64,000 nucleotides of DNA from Trebouxia sp. TZW2008 (GCA_002118135.1 BDIU01000197.1:1-64000); one strand, 5' to 3'. Shown: positions 1 through 13,018, counted from the stretch's first letter. Notes: generated by a model not told the origin, from the sequence alone. Translations and numbers: made by a program.

Positions 1-230
1 CCTTGCAAAGTACTGCTGCAGTCTGAGTTGATGGCTGAGGAAACATGTGACACAGTGTTCATGAATAAGCGTTGCAAAACCGGTGTCACATTCTGTCTGA
101 ACTGAAGAGCTTCATGCGCAGCCTAGGCGGTCCAGCCTTGCCTCCCTCTTGATGCAGCCAGATCTTTGCGACAGAGCGCTGCTCAGATGATGCTGCATCA
201 GTACCTTCTGACAGAGGAGCTGCCTTGGTC

Positions 231-894
231 ATGGGACACAGCACAAAGCAATGGCTGGACTGGTATGACGTCAAATTTCATTCCAGACTGGCTCAGCATG
301 CTGTGGATGCCATGACGCTTTGGCGCAATGCAATGTTGCAAGATGCTGCATCTGAGCAACTCAATGCCATCACTGATGCTGCAATCACAGCTGCCACATC
401 CAGAAGTAATGCAACGGCAGATGCTGCAGTCGCGCAACTTGCGCTCGTGCATGCAAAAGCTGTTGAGACCACACTGACAGCAGATGTTGCAGCCATCACA
501 ACATGCACCGATAATGATGATGAGGACTCAGATGCTGACCCGAACACTGTTGCAAAACGGCGCTGCTATGTCATCCGTTTCAGATTCTGACTCTGAGCGT
601 GACAGTCAGCCAGAGCCTGCAGTTCAGCTTGCAGCACCTCAGTCACTCAGCTCTCAAATGCTGCAGACCAGCATGCAACATCAGCAGCAGGCTCCAGGAG
701 TGGCCCCAGCAATATTAATATTAAAAGTACAGCAAAAGGACAAGAACGAGCTGAACATAGACTTCCAAAGTCTGCGGAGCAAGGGATACACACCGTTTTT
801 CAGAGGCTCTCAACTGAAGTTCTATTTCAACAACAAGCTGCGTACTTGCAGCCTTGGCGAGGCAAGCCAGATTGTAGCAGCCGGACAGATATAG
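231..894 (+). CDS. Unrecognised C-terminal coding fragment (weak)
   Basis: I do not recognise this product. Two overlapping open frames lie here. The first, from an ATG at 231 to 590, is Ala/Thr-rich with an acidic DNDDEDSDAD stretch. The second, 484-894, starts Ser/Gln-rich and ends in a more ordinary protein-like segment with residues such as KGYTPFFRGSQLKFYFNN, stopping at 892-894. They could be two exons of one gene joined by a short unseen intron around 500-590, with the rest of the gene lying before the window. No motif, signal peptide or membrane segment is visible. It may equally be non-coding; the composition bias of this genome easily leaves frames open. Confidence 0.25.
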
Positions 895-2369
895 TAATGG
901 GGCCTCTTCAAGTTATATATGTCGTATGTACAGCTTGTGATCTGCAAGGCTGCAACAGAAAGCATATTACCTGACATAGATCCTGGTCAGTACTAGTGCA
1001 AACATTAGCACCCGTGCATTGTGTTTCACTAGGATGCCCTGTCATCTTGATGCACTTTGACATTTAGACATGGAAGTAACTCAGGTCAAAGTCATGAAAA
1101 ATTTATGTCAAGTTGTTGACAGCGAAAGTCTAACAATCAGCCTGTGCTTGGTCACAGGAAGTCTCATAAGCCTATCGGGCTTCAGGTGTTGGGCTTGGAC
1201 TAAAAATGTGTTTGATTGATTAATCAGAAAAGGAGAGGGACATTTCTGAGTTCCTGTCATGTAGTTCCGGCAGTGACATAGAGGTAGACCTTGAGTTGTT
1301 TTGAGGTTTTTTCTGCATTGCTATGCTGCATATGCATGCTATGCAGCTTGTTGTGTACATGTTCTCAGTCCTTTGCTTTCTTTGAGTGAGAGCACAGCAA
1401 CATACCTTGAGCATGTGAGTTGCAGCTTTTGCAGAGCAAGCTGTCGTGGATACTGGGCCTGTTTTGTGTTTCCTGATTGCTTATAACACGCTGCACCTTT
1501 TCTTTTGCAGCGGTGGCATTTGTCAAGTGTGTTGTGTAGCTGCACCAGCCTCAGTTGTGATCTTCAGTCAAGTGATCCTGTTGTAATGATGTGCTCGATG
1601 CCTGCGGAATTGGTTCAGATTAGATTGAGTTGCATTGCTTTGAAGCGATTTAGTTAATTGTCGTGCTGTCACTATGTGACAGATCACCTTGGCTGTTGTA
1701 CTGTTTGTTTTGTGGCGTAGCATGTGACATTTGATTCGCAACTGGATGCCTAATGCAAGAATGCCTGACTGTTGATGCAGGCTCTGTGCTGCCTAGCCCT
1801 TGCTAGTGTCTACAACATCATCAAGGGATGCTTGTATATGAAAACTCAATGACTGCCAGCCAAATGCAACTTACAGCTCCAAATGTGATGCAATTTTGCA
1901 TGACCTGTAAGCTTGGTGCATGCTTTTACCGCCCTTAGCATTGCGTAGCAACCCAGAAACATTGCATTTGAGCGCGCAACACAAGCAATTGCAAGCTAGT
2001 AAATGAGTCAGTATGCGGAAAGGGACATGTCTGAGGTCATGTCATGCAATCATGTCAGTGATCGAGACACCAAAATAGACTTGCTGTGGGCTGCGCTTGG
2101 CGTTGAATGCACTGGCTGCTTCTCCTTTGTGACCCACTTGACCTCACATGACCTCTTTGTACAGAAGTCATCTGCTGCAACATGCTTCAATCAGTTGCAG
2201 CGCTCGCTGCACCGATAGCGTGCTGCACTCAACATACTAGTTGTTGCTAACTGTATGTCGGTCACCGTCTAATCGTTTTAGTACGACTCGTGTTTGACCG
2301 ATATTGGCACGCCCGAGTTTTGACTGAGGTTGCGCTGCCGACTGTGACGGCTTGCTTTGTTGACGTTAA
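895..2369. other. Intergenic region with one dispersed-repeat copy
   Basis: No convincing coding frame. It contains the first copy of a dispersed repeat (1085-1222, listed separately) and the upstream region of the oxidase gene at 2370. The rest is AT-richer spacer dominated by TGCA/GCAT-type words, as elsewhere in this genome. Confidence 0.6.
1085..1222 (+). repeat. Dispersed repeat, copy 1, with TTGATTGATT tail
   Basis: This stretch matches the reverse complement of 25098-25248 over its whole length with scattered substitutions. Shared words include GTCAAAGTCATGAA, CCTGTGCTTG, ATAAGCCTATC and GGCTTCAGG, in the same order and nearly the same spacing. The end nearest the oxidase gene carries a short TTGATTGATT run that is longer in copy 2. 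A diverged sequence ending in a simple tandem tail is the usual look of a non-LTR retrotransposon (LINE or SINE) 3' end. No coding sequence is evident in this copy. Confidence 0.6.
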
Positions 2370-4899
2370 ATGCCCACTCAGATCTCAGTGTTAGGTGCCG
2401 GTGTCGTTGGCTTGGCAGTCGGTGTTCGTCTATTGGAGGAGCTGCCGGAAGTCGAAGTCACCGTTCACGCCGATCTGACTGGGGACGCAACCACCAGTCG
2501 AGGCTCTGGAGGACTATGGTGGCCTTACAGTCTAGGTAATCTCAAACACGAGTATATCAAGTGCTTGCAGGTATGGCATCTTCAGTGAACACCACCTGAG
2601 GTCTTCTGTTTGTGCAGGAGACACCCCTGGCGACCTAGTATTGCGCTGGGGTCAAGACACATTTCAGCATTTGCTCACTTTGTTCAATTCTCCTGATGGC
2701 GCAAATGCTGGCACACAACTTGTGTCTGGCTATCAGTTGTGGCAGGTGATTTCTTTATGTGTTGCCTACAAGCAGCCAGCTTTGCTGACGCAAAGCAGTG
2801 GCAACTGTTTCAGCAACAACTTGTGTCCTTGTGTGGCAGCGCAGAATGTAGTAGCAGACCCCACATGGAGAGATGTTGCTCTCAGCTTTCGGCATCTGAG
2901 TAATCGTGAGCTGGAGGGCTTCCCATCTTCTACATGGAGGCACGGCTGGAAATGGACAACTGTCATCACAGACATGCACATGTACATGGAGTATTTGCTG
3001 AAACGATTTGAACAGGTGTTGACAAGCTCTCCTCAGTGACTGCACAGGTTTTTCCATAACTGTAGTATGTGCATGTAGTACGTGCATGTAGCTGTGCAGG
3101 CTGGAGGTGTTTTGCAGAACAGGACTGTTCACCATCTTTCAGAGCTGGCTGGCTGTGATGTGCTGGTGAATTGTGGCGGTCTACGTGCGGGACATCTTTT
3201 TGGTGATCAGAAAATCATGCCAGTCAGGTAAGTACTGCCAAGATTGTGACGCTCACATTGGCATAACTACAAAATTTGAAAGTGTTTCTGTTGATCATTG
3301 ACAATTAAAAGACGCCTAATGCAGAATGCTTTATCTGCCTAACTTTGACACAACATTAAGTTTGCCTGATTGCGGCTAAACGAGTGTTGCTGGATGCTTG
3401 CCCATGTCGTGATGACTCCATGCAATGCTCAATTGCGTGACATGTGCTGACAGGGTATGGTTGCTACAGATCAGTGTGCTGCACCTGCGCTTGCCCAATC
3501 ATTACATCCATGGTCTAGCGCTCAATGGTTGCATCCTTTCATTTTAAGCATTTGTGTCATGCAGGGGTCAGGTTGTCAGAGTACGAGCTCCCTGGGTAAA
3601 GCACTTCTACATCAGTGACTCAAAGTACTATGTGTTGCCCCAAGTCGATACGGTTGTACTTGGTGGCACCACACAGAAGGGCAATGCAAACACGTCAATC
3701 AGTGAACAGGTCAGCCACTTTATAGCATGACCCCAAACTTTTCAAACACAGCGCTTTTCTCAACATCGATAGCACTTGCATGGATGTGCTGCAGCCAAGC
3801 ACATACATTGAATGCATGTGAGTCACTTTGCTGATGAGCATCATAGAACTGCTGTTAGTCTTCCAAAGCTTTCTTGGCATCTCTTGCCAGGGGTCCACGT
3901 GTTGTTTCTTTCAAGTGCTTTCAGCAAGCAGATTTGATCACAAGCTTTGTCCTGGAAAGCAGCAGGGCAGTGCCCTGCACAGTGAAGGCTTGAGCAGTAT
4001 CAAAGTCCATGTGCAAAACTTGCAAATTGCAGCGCTCTTATCTGTAGTGCACAGAGGACGCAGAGCAACCACCCTGAGTCCTGGCAGATGCAATCTGTCT
4101 GTTTCAGGACAAATCAGAGATACTCAAGAATGTATGCAAGATGGTCCCCAGCTTGAAGGATGCTGAAGTGGTGCTGGACTGGGCCGGTTTGAGGCCCTAT
4201 AGAGAGCCTGTGCGCCTTGAGCTATGCCATCATAGGGTGTGCCTGCCACCTCAATGCTTTGCACAGCTGCTGTGATGCTTTGCGGCAACAAGCCTTGTCC
4301 AGCACAGAAGATGCACGCAGAGGGCAGCAACATAGCTGTATCAGCATGCTTCTGCAACTGCTGTAGTACAGTGCCTTGTCAGAGGTACTAGCAGATGCTG
4401 TCAACATGTACTGAGCAATCTGCATTCACAAAGCACTAGGCACTGAAGTGTGCTGCCACCTGCTTGAAACTTCATCGCTGGACAAGGTGCAATAAAGCAT
4501 GCACTGCAGCGACAGAGAAGATCTCAATGTCAGATCCTGCAATCATGAGGCCATCACACTTTGACCCTGCTTGTAGCACTCAGGCCCTTGCAACACACAA
4601 TTGCCTCTATTGACTCTGGCCCCTTTCAGCACAATGACAGATCTGGGACTGGTGTGTAATGCTTGTCTCTGCAGTTCTGTCTGCATTGCAACACAGCAGC
4701 CAGATGACCTAACCTATGGGTCATACAGGTGCAGCTGGCAGGCAGTGGCAACAAGAGCTTGCCCGTGGTACACAACTATGGCCATGGTGGTTCAGGGGTC
4801 ACACTGCATTGGGGCTGTGCTGCAGACGCAGTCAAGCTTGTCAGTCAACATATTCATAACAAACATCAGCAAGGTGGCCATCCTGCGGCAAAGCTGTAG
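2370..4899 (+). CDS. DAO: D-amino-acid oxidase family flavoenzyme, PTS1-type C-terminus
   Basis: FAD-dependent oxidase expected to deaminate D-amino acids (or D-aspartate) to 2-oxo acids, with H2O2 as by-product. The N-terminus begins [18 protein letters not shown], a Rossmann GxGxxG dinucleotide site, followed by [13 protein letters not shown]. Later exons carry [15 protein letters not shown] (about 3172-3213), [10 protein letters not shown] (3565-), [12 protein letters not shown] (about 4186-4221) and the family signature [17 protein letters not shown] in the last exon (about 4728-4899). The protein ends AAKL, and AKL is a variant of the SKL-type peroxisomal import signal, fitting a peroxisomal enzyme. 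At least six exons can be traced; those near 2616-2740 and 2850-3015 are clear, while the join between 4224 and 4728 is the least certain. D-amino-acid and D-aspartate specificity cannot be separated by eye. Confidence 0.93.
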
Positions 4900-5745
4900 T
4901 ACAGCTGCTTGCTGCTGCAGCGCAGCCAAGCAACCTTCAGCATACACAGCAGAACGCTCAGCCACATAGCCTCCTGTAGGCATAGTTGAGCTGCTCCAGC
5001 GCACTTCCTGTAGTTGAGGGTTTATTGCACATGCCTGTGAAGCTACGTTGCAGGGTGCAGTTGCACAATTACAGCTCCATGGGTTATTGTCTTTGCCTTT
5101 GCACTGCACCTTTAGACACTCAATCAACGCAGGCCAAAGATACAGAACTGCCAAGTTCAGCTTAGCAGCTGCTCACGCAAAAGCTTGCTGATAAGGGATC
5201 GGCTGTAATTGAAACTATACATTTGCAGTTTCTCTCAAGACTCAACTTTGCTGGCTGTTTTGTCAGCTGGTATGTGTCACACCCTCAACCAGATGTACAG
5301 AGCATTTGCCCAGCATTCTGCCAGTTTGTACATTAATTGACAGTAAACAACGCAAGCTAGCGCAACAATTTTTGTTCCACATCCGCACCAGAAGCTTCAG
5401 GATATACATATACTGCTTGTGGATGGTCTATGGCTGCTTGTATCGCTCACAGTGATCTCAAACCTGACCTTTCAGACATGTCTAATGGTGTGACTCTCTC
5501 ACTGCAATGCGCCCAGGCCTGTCAAAGTGATATTGCTTGACAATGCTTTCTGAATTATGACTTTCTCATGCGTGTCACCTCTCTCTCTCCTTTCTGTCTC
5601 CTTTTCTGTCTCCATTATCTCTGACATGCACTAATGTGCAACATGCTGTGAAATCAGGATGGACTATACATGTATGTGACTGTACAATGGCAGTATACCA
5701 ACAATGGCACCAAGTTTCGACTGCTTCCAGACTTTACAACCTTTA
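4900..5745. other. Convergent spacer between DAO and DXR
   Basis: Shared 3' region of two convergent genes. I see no conserved coding frame, RNA gene or repeat. A short pyrimidine-rich CTCTCTCTC/TTCTGTCTCC stretch lies at about 5578-5615. Confidence 0.6.
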
Positions 5746-8524
5746 TTACACAGCCACAGGCTGTTTGCTGCCCTGCTGGCTGCCAACATTGCTGCTGACC
5801 CAGTTGCGTGCCCACTGGTCAAAATGCACAATTTCATCAAGTGATGGCTTCTGCAGCAGCTCTTGTTGATGTGCATCACAGCACCGTTCAACTGTCTTGA
5901 CAATGTCCATATAGCCAATCTTCTCGTCTAAAAACATCTCGACAGCCTGCATTGCAGCAGAGTCGTTGACTTCAAAGCAATCATGATGGACACCGGCCTG
6001 CCTTGCAGCACGCGGTGGCATGTGTGAAGGAGGGGAAATGACAGCACTATTTTGTGCATGATCGGTGCAACAGTGCATTGATGCATAGCAAGTTGATACA
6101 GTGCAGAGGGAACACATGCAGTAGGCGCGACAGACTGTAGAGGAGTACGCTTGCAGATATGGCTGATAGCACCTGCTGAAGAGACCCTGTCCCTAATGAT
6201 GCTGCCAGGTATTTCAAACACACATATGCAGCATAAGGACTGCATCTATTGTAAGATTTGCTTCTTGGCCAGCATTGCAGCAAGTGCAAGATAGAGTCAT
6301 CAGTGCACCTGCAACCGGACAGGCAACATTGCCAAGACAGCACATTACTGGCAAGACCAGGACCAGGTGCTGTTGTACTGGGTCCGCAATAGGAGCAAGA
6401 GCGGCAGCAACGGCAAGGCAGAAAAGAACAGGACGGCAGCTTCTTGTAGCTGAAAGCATGTCAAAAAGATGCATTACCTAACACGTCACCTAACTTGACA
6501 CTTTAACGACAGAAAGATGTTCAGGGACCTGGGGATGGCGCGGCTATCAATGCTTTTGACTTCTAAATGCAGAAACAGCCAATCACTGGGTGAACGTCAA
6601 CTTCGTCAGTGAACGCACTCTAAGCAAGATTCTGAGTTCAGCAACACAATCTTCAAAACATATGGCAGCACAAAGGGTGTTGCAATGCATGCCTGCGCCA
6701 TGGAAAAGGCTTTTTGGCCATGTGGCTCTCAAAAATTGTGCCTCAAATGGCAAATGCTGTCAGTACAAACTGTGCATTGTCCCGCCAAGCCAACTTCGGG
6801 TGTCAGCTTACCTGTTCATTAGCAGCACTTAAGACTCCGGTCATGGTGCCACCTGACCGGCCAGCGCTGTAGGCTAATTGCATGGCTGGGTACTTGGCAT
6901 TGTCAGGCGCCTTGAAGGTGAGGTCACCCATCTTCACGAAATCAAGGCGCGGGGTGAACTGGTCTGAGCAAGGCAAGCGCTGCGGCCAAGCCATTGTCAC
7001 CAGGATGGGAATCCTCATGGATGGCCATCCTAACTGTAAGGACAGCAAAGAGTTGAGCTTCTTACAAACTTCAGATGGAATGAAGCGCCGTCAAAAAAGA
7101 CCCCAACAACAACATGCAAAACAGGAACTGAACTGCCAGCAGGTAGGTACTGCATGCTCTTGCTTGAGGGTAGACTGAGGATGGCAGACTGTTGCAATGT
7201 ATAGTCTTGGCAGCATGCTGCAGGCAATTGCACTGAAGCTCACCTGTGCAATGACTGAGGAGTCCTGTGTTTCAACCATGGAGTGGATAATGCTCTGGGG
7301 GTGAATGACTATGTCAATGTTGTCATAGTCAACGCCAAACAGATAGTGAGCCTCAATGACTTCGAGTCCCTTGTTCATCAGGGTAGCAGAGTCCACCGTA
7401 ATTTTGCGGCCCATGCTCCAGTTGGGATGCTTCAAGGCGTCTGCCACCTTCACTGTTTTAAGCTTTTCAACTGGCCAGTCTCTGAAAGCACCTCCAGAGG
7501 CTGTCAGAATGATTCGCCGCAAGCCATTCTCTGGAAGGCCTTGTATACACTGGAAAATGGCTGAATGCTCTGAGTCTGCAGTGACAGCTGTTTGTCAACA
7601 AATATGTGAGTACAATGGAGCTATGTCGGCTTTAGATGGCAAACGTGATGAGCAGCACTTGCAGGGCGAATGTCATTTGCCAATGTTTGGTGCTGTTTAA
7701 GCATTGCATATTTTAGCACAATAGCAGTTCAAAGCTGGAGTCAATTATTTTCATGCACATCTGAGCTCTGATTAGAGGGGAGCTCCACCATACCTGCTGG
7801 AAGCAAATGGACTGAGTGCTTCTGAGCCAATGGCAGGACATACGGCCCTCCAGCTATCAGAGTCTCTTTGTTGGCCAGGCAGATGTCTTTGCCCGCTTCT
7901 ATTGCAGCACAAGTGGGCTGCAGACCAGCACAGCCAACAATGCCAGTAATAACTGCATCTGCTTCAGGATGCTCTGCAACAGCTATTGCGCCCTCCTGTC
8001 CAGTCATGATTTCTGGCTGCTTGTCAACATCTTTGATCAGCTCCTTCAAGTCTTTGACCTTTGAAGCATCTCTGAGTGCGACCAGAGAGGGCTTGAATTG
8101 CTTGATCTGATCAGCAAGCAGGTCAATATTGGACCCTGCCCCAAGAGCCACCAGCTCGAACTGCTCTGGGTGCTCTTCAATAATCTCTAAGGACTGGGTG
8201 CCAATACTGCCTGTTGAACCCAAAAGGGAAAACTTCTGCGAACCCATCAAAACATGGTCAGATTCCTCAGCACGGACGCAGTTTCATAGGAAAAGACGTC
8301 CGCAAGAGTCTCACCTTGGGTAGCTTGACCTTCCCGCTGTTTTCCTTGATTACCGCTCTGCCGGGCCATGCAGGTGGCGGTCCGTTTTGCTGACTCGTGA
8401 CAGACACTACGTATCTGCGCTCTTGCCGACGATTCCTGCCTTCGCGCTGCTGGCAGAAGATGCCGCTAGCTCCTGCCGATGCCACTGCCGAATTGAGCGT
8501 GGTGGAAATCATGGTTGAGTGCAT
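5746..8524 (-). CDS. DXR: 1-deoxy-D-xylulose 5-phosphate reductoisomerase, plastid precursor
   Basis: Second enzyme of the plastid MEP isoprenoid pathway; converts DXP to 2-C-methyl-D-erythritol 4-phosphate with NADPH and a divalent metal. Five exons join in phase: about 8524-8315, 8235-7794, 7575-7245, 7033-6812 and 5946-5746. Exon 1 encodes a Ser/Thr/Ala- and Arg-rich leader starting [14 protein letters not shown], consistent with a transit peptide. The NADPH fold starts with [12 protein letters not shown]. Further family blocks are [22 protein letters not shown] (split by an intron inside the D codon), [54 protein letters not shown] and [13 protein letters not shown]. The C-terminal helical part begins [12 protein letters not shown]. 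Length and order match plant DXR with no missing block. The in-frame ATG at 8524 was chosen as the start; a second ATG four codons further in (8512) is possible. Confidence 0.97.
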
Positions 8525-9575
8525 GACGGTCGAGACCAATCAGGTTGAACCAGCTAATCAAGCAGAAGTTTTGGCAAGCTCTTCCTTGGCTGTTGTTGTT
8601 CTTGGCGCATGTTGAGCAGTCTTTCGCGCAGAGGGCTCGCGTTTCTAGATCCGATCAACGACGGTCGTTGGCATGAAGAAGATGAAGATGAGTCCTGCTG
8701 TGAAAGGGGGCAAAGCATGTCACAGCAGGCTGCCTGCTGCAGGCAAACTTGTGAGTGCTCACTATGACAGACTTCGTCTTCGTCCATCCTAATGATCATG
8801 CCTGCTTGCACCTTGGTCCTACCATGTTCAGTGTGTCAAGTGCTGTACGTCCACATCGGTTACAAGACAGTCACTATGCAGCCTGAATTGCACAACGCGC
8901 AGCATGCCATGCTGTTAGTGCAAACTTAGAACGCCGTCGTGACGATTGTAGTGGCTTGCATGTGCTTTGAACTACTGCAGCAGGATGCCTCTCAAAGCGG
9001 CCGACACATAATGCCTGACATGACAGAGCAGCATGCATGTGTTGTCCAGTCTGAGACACAGTCATGCACTCTTCAACCCAGCACCTATATTTGCATCTAC
9101 ATCCTGCTGTGTTTCTCTAGCAACAGAGAAGGTAGCATCAGATTTTCCTATCAGATAGCCCTACTGTATGCCCGCATACAATGTGCTGCTCCACAGCAGT
9201 TCCCCCTGGTGACAGCGTTCAAGCTTTTATGTCTTAAGCTGGCACAATGTGTGCTGGAATTCGTACTGACAAAAGCAATGCAGCAACTCAAGCATCAGCA
9301 TTTTCACTTCTCAATGTCATATACGACCAACAGCCGAGCATTGGTTGTTGCATCAAATCATTTCAAAATCTCCTTGTTGATGTGAATGGCAAGAGTCTCA
9401 GTTGTTGACTGGGCAGAGTAAACATGCTCTTATGCAGGCCAGATTTTGTTAGCTTCTGAACATCAGAAGCTTTGCACTGGCACAGTCTGTGATGCACAGC
9501 CCAAAGCAGCTGATAAATCTGACTGTTGCATCATGCTGGCAGTGGCTGATGGCTTGACGGTGTCAGCTGACTGCT
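8525..9575. other. Intergenic: DXR upstream region and kinase 3' region
   Basis: Both flanking genes are on the minus strand, so this holds the DXR promoter side and the kinase downstream side. A plus-strand frame at about 8939-9385 shows no family features, and I regard it as chance. No RNA gene or repeat seen. Confidence 0.5.
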
Positions 9576-12155
9576 CTACATGACGACACAGCACCCTTGG
9601 TCCCCACCTGTTGCTGATTTCAGCTTGGGCATGGAAGGGCTGAAGCCTTTAGGATCTAGCTTTCGCAGCTCGTCTGGCTGTTTATGCAAATCTGACAGAG
9701 TCCTGACAACTAGTTTCATGCTGGGCCGGCGCTCTGGCTGGCCTGCCCAACACGTCTCAATCAGTGTCCTGAGCGCTGATGGCCAGTTGGAGGGGATTGG
9801 CCGCCTGTACCCATTGGCCACCTGCAAAGACAGCACAAAATATGTAGAGATCAGAACATGTTAGATCTGCTCCCTTTCCTTTTGCCCAAGCAAACCTCTG
9901 CTAGTATATTGTCATCTGTGACAGAAAATGTTGGGAACACCCTTACCCAGACTTTTTCAACTGGACTACCACACTACTGTCAGATCACGAGGCGCCAAGA
10001 GCACATTGCAGGCAAACAAAGCACCATTACAACCTGCTGTAAGCAGGTTGATGCTGCAAATGCCTTCAGTTGCTGTGCTGGTCATCTGTGATGATTGTCA
10101 TCAGGAAGTTGTGAATGGCTTGCATGCAGCAGTGGCTGACTGCAAAATGGCTCACCTTGCTGGCATACATTTCTGGCATGTTTGCATCTCCAGACTGAGA
10201 TACAACTGCTGATGTGACTTGTCGCATGAGGACCTCATACATGACCACACCAAATGAGAAGACGTCCACCTGCGCAGGCATCACACAATTTGGCTGCAGA
10301 ATCGTTCGCTGTAAAGACAAGATGTGCACATGATGGAGGATAGCACAGTCCACATCACAGTTTAAGATGTTGCTACATCCTCTACAACCAGCAATCAATC
10401 TGAATGCTGAACGTCAAACGCATCGATAATCTATGAAGCATGAGAAATGGCATTGTTACATCATTCTCAGAGCAAAAGAATAATATCTGTACCTTCTCAT
10501 TGTACATGCGGTCAGTGAAGACTTCAGGGGCCATGTACATAAAAGAGCCAGTCTTGTGTGTCAGGTCAAAGGTGTGCGCCTTGTGCATGTTGAGATACGC
10601 GGTGCCAGCACGCTTGCTTGCTTCTGCATGACTGCCTGATTCTGTTATGGTGTTTTGGAGAGCTTGCTCCAGATGCTGACTCCGGCCATTCTCAAGACCT
10701 ATCTGAGAGCTCTGGCTATGAGCAAAAGTGTGTCTGCATGTTAAGCAAGACATGCTCAAGCGCGTTAAGCAGAGATCTCACAGCAGGACAGCAACAGCAG
10801 CACAATGTTGTGGCACAACTTGCTACAACGCTGCTTACATGGTGGTATCTGGGCTGGGACTATGCGCACCAGACTTTTGTAGCAGGGTGTGCAAGCCAAA
10901 GTCTGACAATACAGCCTCATTCTGCTTCCCTGCAGCGTTGGCAAGACTTCAGCTCACACAATTTCTGATACTGCATGCAGAGCATGTTGTCGCCACTGTG
11001 ATGCATGATGCTGTACTCACTGAGCAGGATGTTTTCCAACTTCAGGTCTCGATGCACCACCTGCATCAGCAATCGCAGCCTGAGTAGCATGCCGGAGTAG
11101 CTTTATGAAGCAAACTGTGACCAGTTTGAGCTATACAGGTGCTCAAGTCTGCAGCTAAACAAGTACGATCGAACATGTCAGCATTGCTTTCAGAGCAGAC
11201 ACTTTGCCCCTCAGGACAAAGCCCTGACTTTGAGGTATTTTGCTATAAGGACAGCTCGGTGCACACGGGCATACCACTGGTGTAAGGCTGTGCATATAGA
11301 GCAAGGCCTCTGCAATCTCCAGCAGCCACTGCACTCCCTGCTCTGTGCTATACAAGCTCTTGCTGGGATTGACCATCTGCAATGCCAATCACATTTGATG
11401 CTCATTGTCCAGTATATGCTCATGCAGCAAAGTAGCAACAAGATTCATCTGCTGGCAAGATGCGGCAAGGCAATTGCAACCCGCCTGGTTGAGCACCAAG
11501 TCCCGGAGTGTGCCACACTCCAGGTTTTCCGTGACAATGTATGCAGACAGATTTGGTTTTGCTGTGACCTCTGTATCAGTGGGTTTTGGCTCGTCGTGGC
11601 CATAGCCAATGTATCTGACAATGCTCCTGAAGCAGTGCAAGATGCGTTTGCAGGACGCCAGCATAGAGGATGTATGCGCTGTTTGGCAGTCTGCAATGCT
11701 TCAACGAAAGAAAACCACTTACCTGTGTTGTATGGAACGGAGCAGACTGGCTTCCCTGGCAAAGCTTTCAAGCTGCTCTTGACTTTCGGGATTGGAAGTT
11801 GGTGTCAGGTGCTTGACAGCAACCAGGCTACCTCTGTACTGACAGATGTCAACTGCAGACAGACGGTGGGCAGCTGCTTTATTGCTCTTTATAGCTGTAT
11901 GTAGAGCAGCAAAGTATTGCAGCCTTCCAACAAAGCACTACCTGAAGCAAAAGCGCCATGTCCAACGCTTTTGACCTTTTTCAGGTCGCTTTCAGGTATA
12001 AAGTCGTCACCAGAACAGTTTTTGACAATGTTGTATCTATGCTTCGCAGACAGTGTGCGGTAATTTGACCCCTGCTCGGTAGCTTCCTGCCATATTTGAG
12101 CTACTGTTTTGTATGGGCCGTTCCCGTTAGCTTCACCATACTGATCAACGCCCAT
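9576..12155 (-). CDS. TKL-type protein kinase with C-terminal CaaX box
   Basis: Complete Ser/Thr (tyrosine-kinase-like) catalytic domain spread over about nine exons. The ATG is at 12155 and about 75 residues precede the domain. Landmarks, N to C: glycine loop SVGHGAFAS (about 11950-11975), lysine in GSLVAVKHL (about 11830), SIVRYIGYG (about 11610), hinge-side YIVTENLECGTLRDLVLNQ, catalytic loop VVHRDLKLENILLS (about 11030-11070), metal-binding SDFGLHTLLQ (about 10895-10930), GSFMYMAPEVFTDRMYNEK (10497-10560), VDVFSFGVVMYEV (about 10226-10266) and CWAGQPERRPSM (about 9720-9755). The VAVK, HRD, DFG and APE elements are all present, so it should be active. The short tail ends GDQGCCVVM. The last four residues, CVVM, fit a CaaX prenylation box with an extra cysteine just before it, which predicts membrane anchoring. 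Substrates are unknown. No extracellular domain or membrane segment is visible. Confidence 0.92.
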
Positions 12156-13018
12156 TAATGGCTTAGCAGCGAGTTTTGACTACACAACGTACATAACCAC
12201 GATTATTGCGAGTGCTGTGCGTGCAGTTTGCTGCGCGGTTCTGAAGCTCATACAATTTCTACGCTTCAGTTCGCTTCCACTGTGCGCCCGCCCAAAATTA
12301 AGCTGGACGCCTCGTGCGACACGCAAAACTTGGCAAAATTGACCCGAGCAATCTGATAAAAGTGCCTTCTCAACTGCCCAAGGATGACTCACTGCTCAGC
12401 TTTGAACAGTTCACTAGTCTCCAACTGACTAATTGTACCTCGGCATTCATCGCTCATTACAGCTTGGCAGGCAACATTCTGCGCTATAAACTCACGGATG
12501 ATGGTGTTTGAAATGGCCAACTGAACGTGATTTTATAAAGCACAGAGTCTGAAGGCTGTTGAAGTCTTGCACATGCTGGCTAACCCGCTTCAAACCATGA
12601 GTTGAAGCAGGTGGCACACACGAACCTGTTTGACGTTGCATACTTCATGCCATTGCAGGGCATGTATTGTATCGGCCATTTGCATGCTTCACGGAATGAA
12701 CAAGGCTGTCAGTCGATGCAGCGCTTGCTAAGCAACTGATGCTCAATGATTGCAAGTCATTCTGCCATCCTCCAGTGGCTACATCTAGTGCGCTCAGCAC
12801 ACATCTGCCCTGGACAGCAATGCTGGCAGCTTCTCATGAGCATGGATGTTTTTGTTTGTCTGGGATGTACGGAGACTTTCACATGCAGTAGATCTGCCCT
12901 GGCAAGATTTTGATTTATTGAGCCAATTTGTACAAGCAATATACCACCAGCATGTAGAGATGCACTGGCAACACAAGGTGATCCAAGACAGTAATTTACA
13001 GAGCTAGCGCTGCGTCCA
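12156..13018. other. Intergenic region upstream of the kinase
   Basis: No coding frame I would support. It combines the kinase promoter side with the 3' region of the next minus-strand gene. No repeat or RNA gene seen. Confidence 0.5.

Noticed and set aside
8939..9385. 148-codon plus-strand open frame
   Set aside because: No family feature, no plausible splice context, and a composition like other non-coding stretches here.
11230..11904. 224-codon plus-strand open frame
   Set aside because: Antisense to kinase exons with clear motifs (VAVK lysine, SIVRYIGYG).
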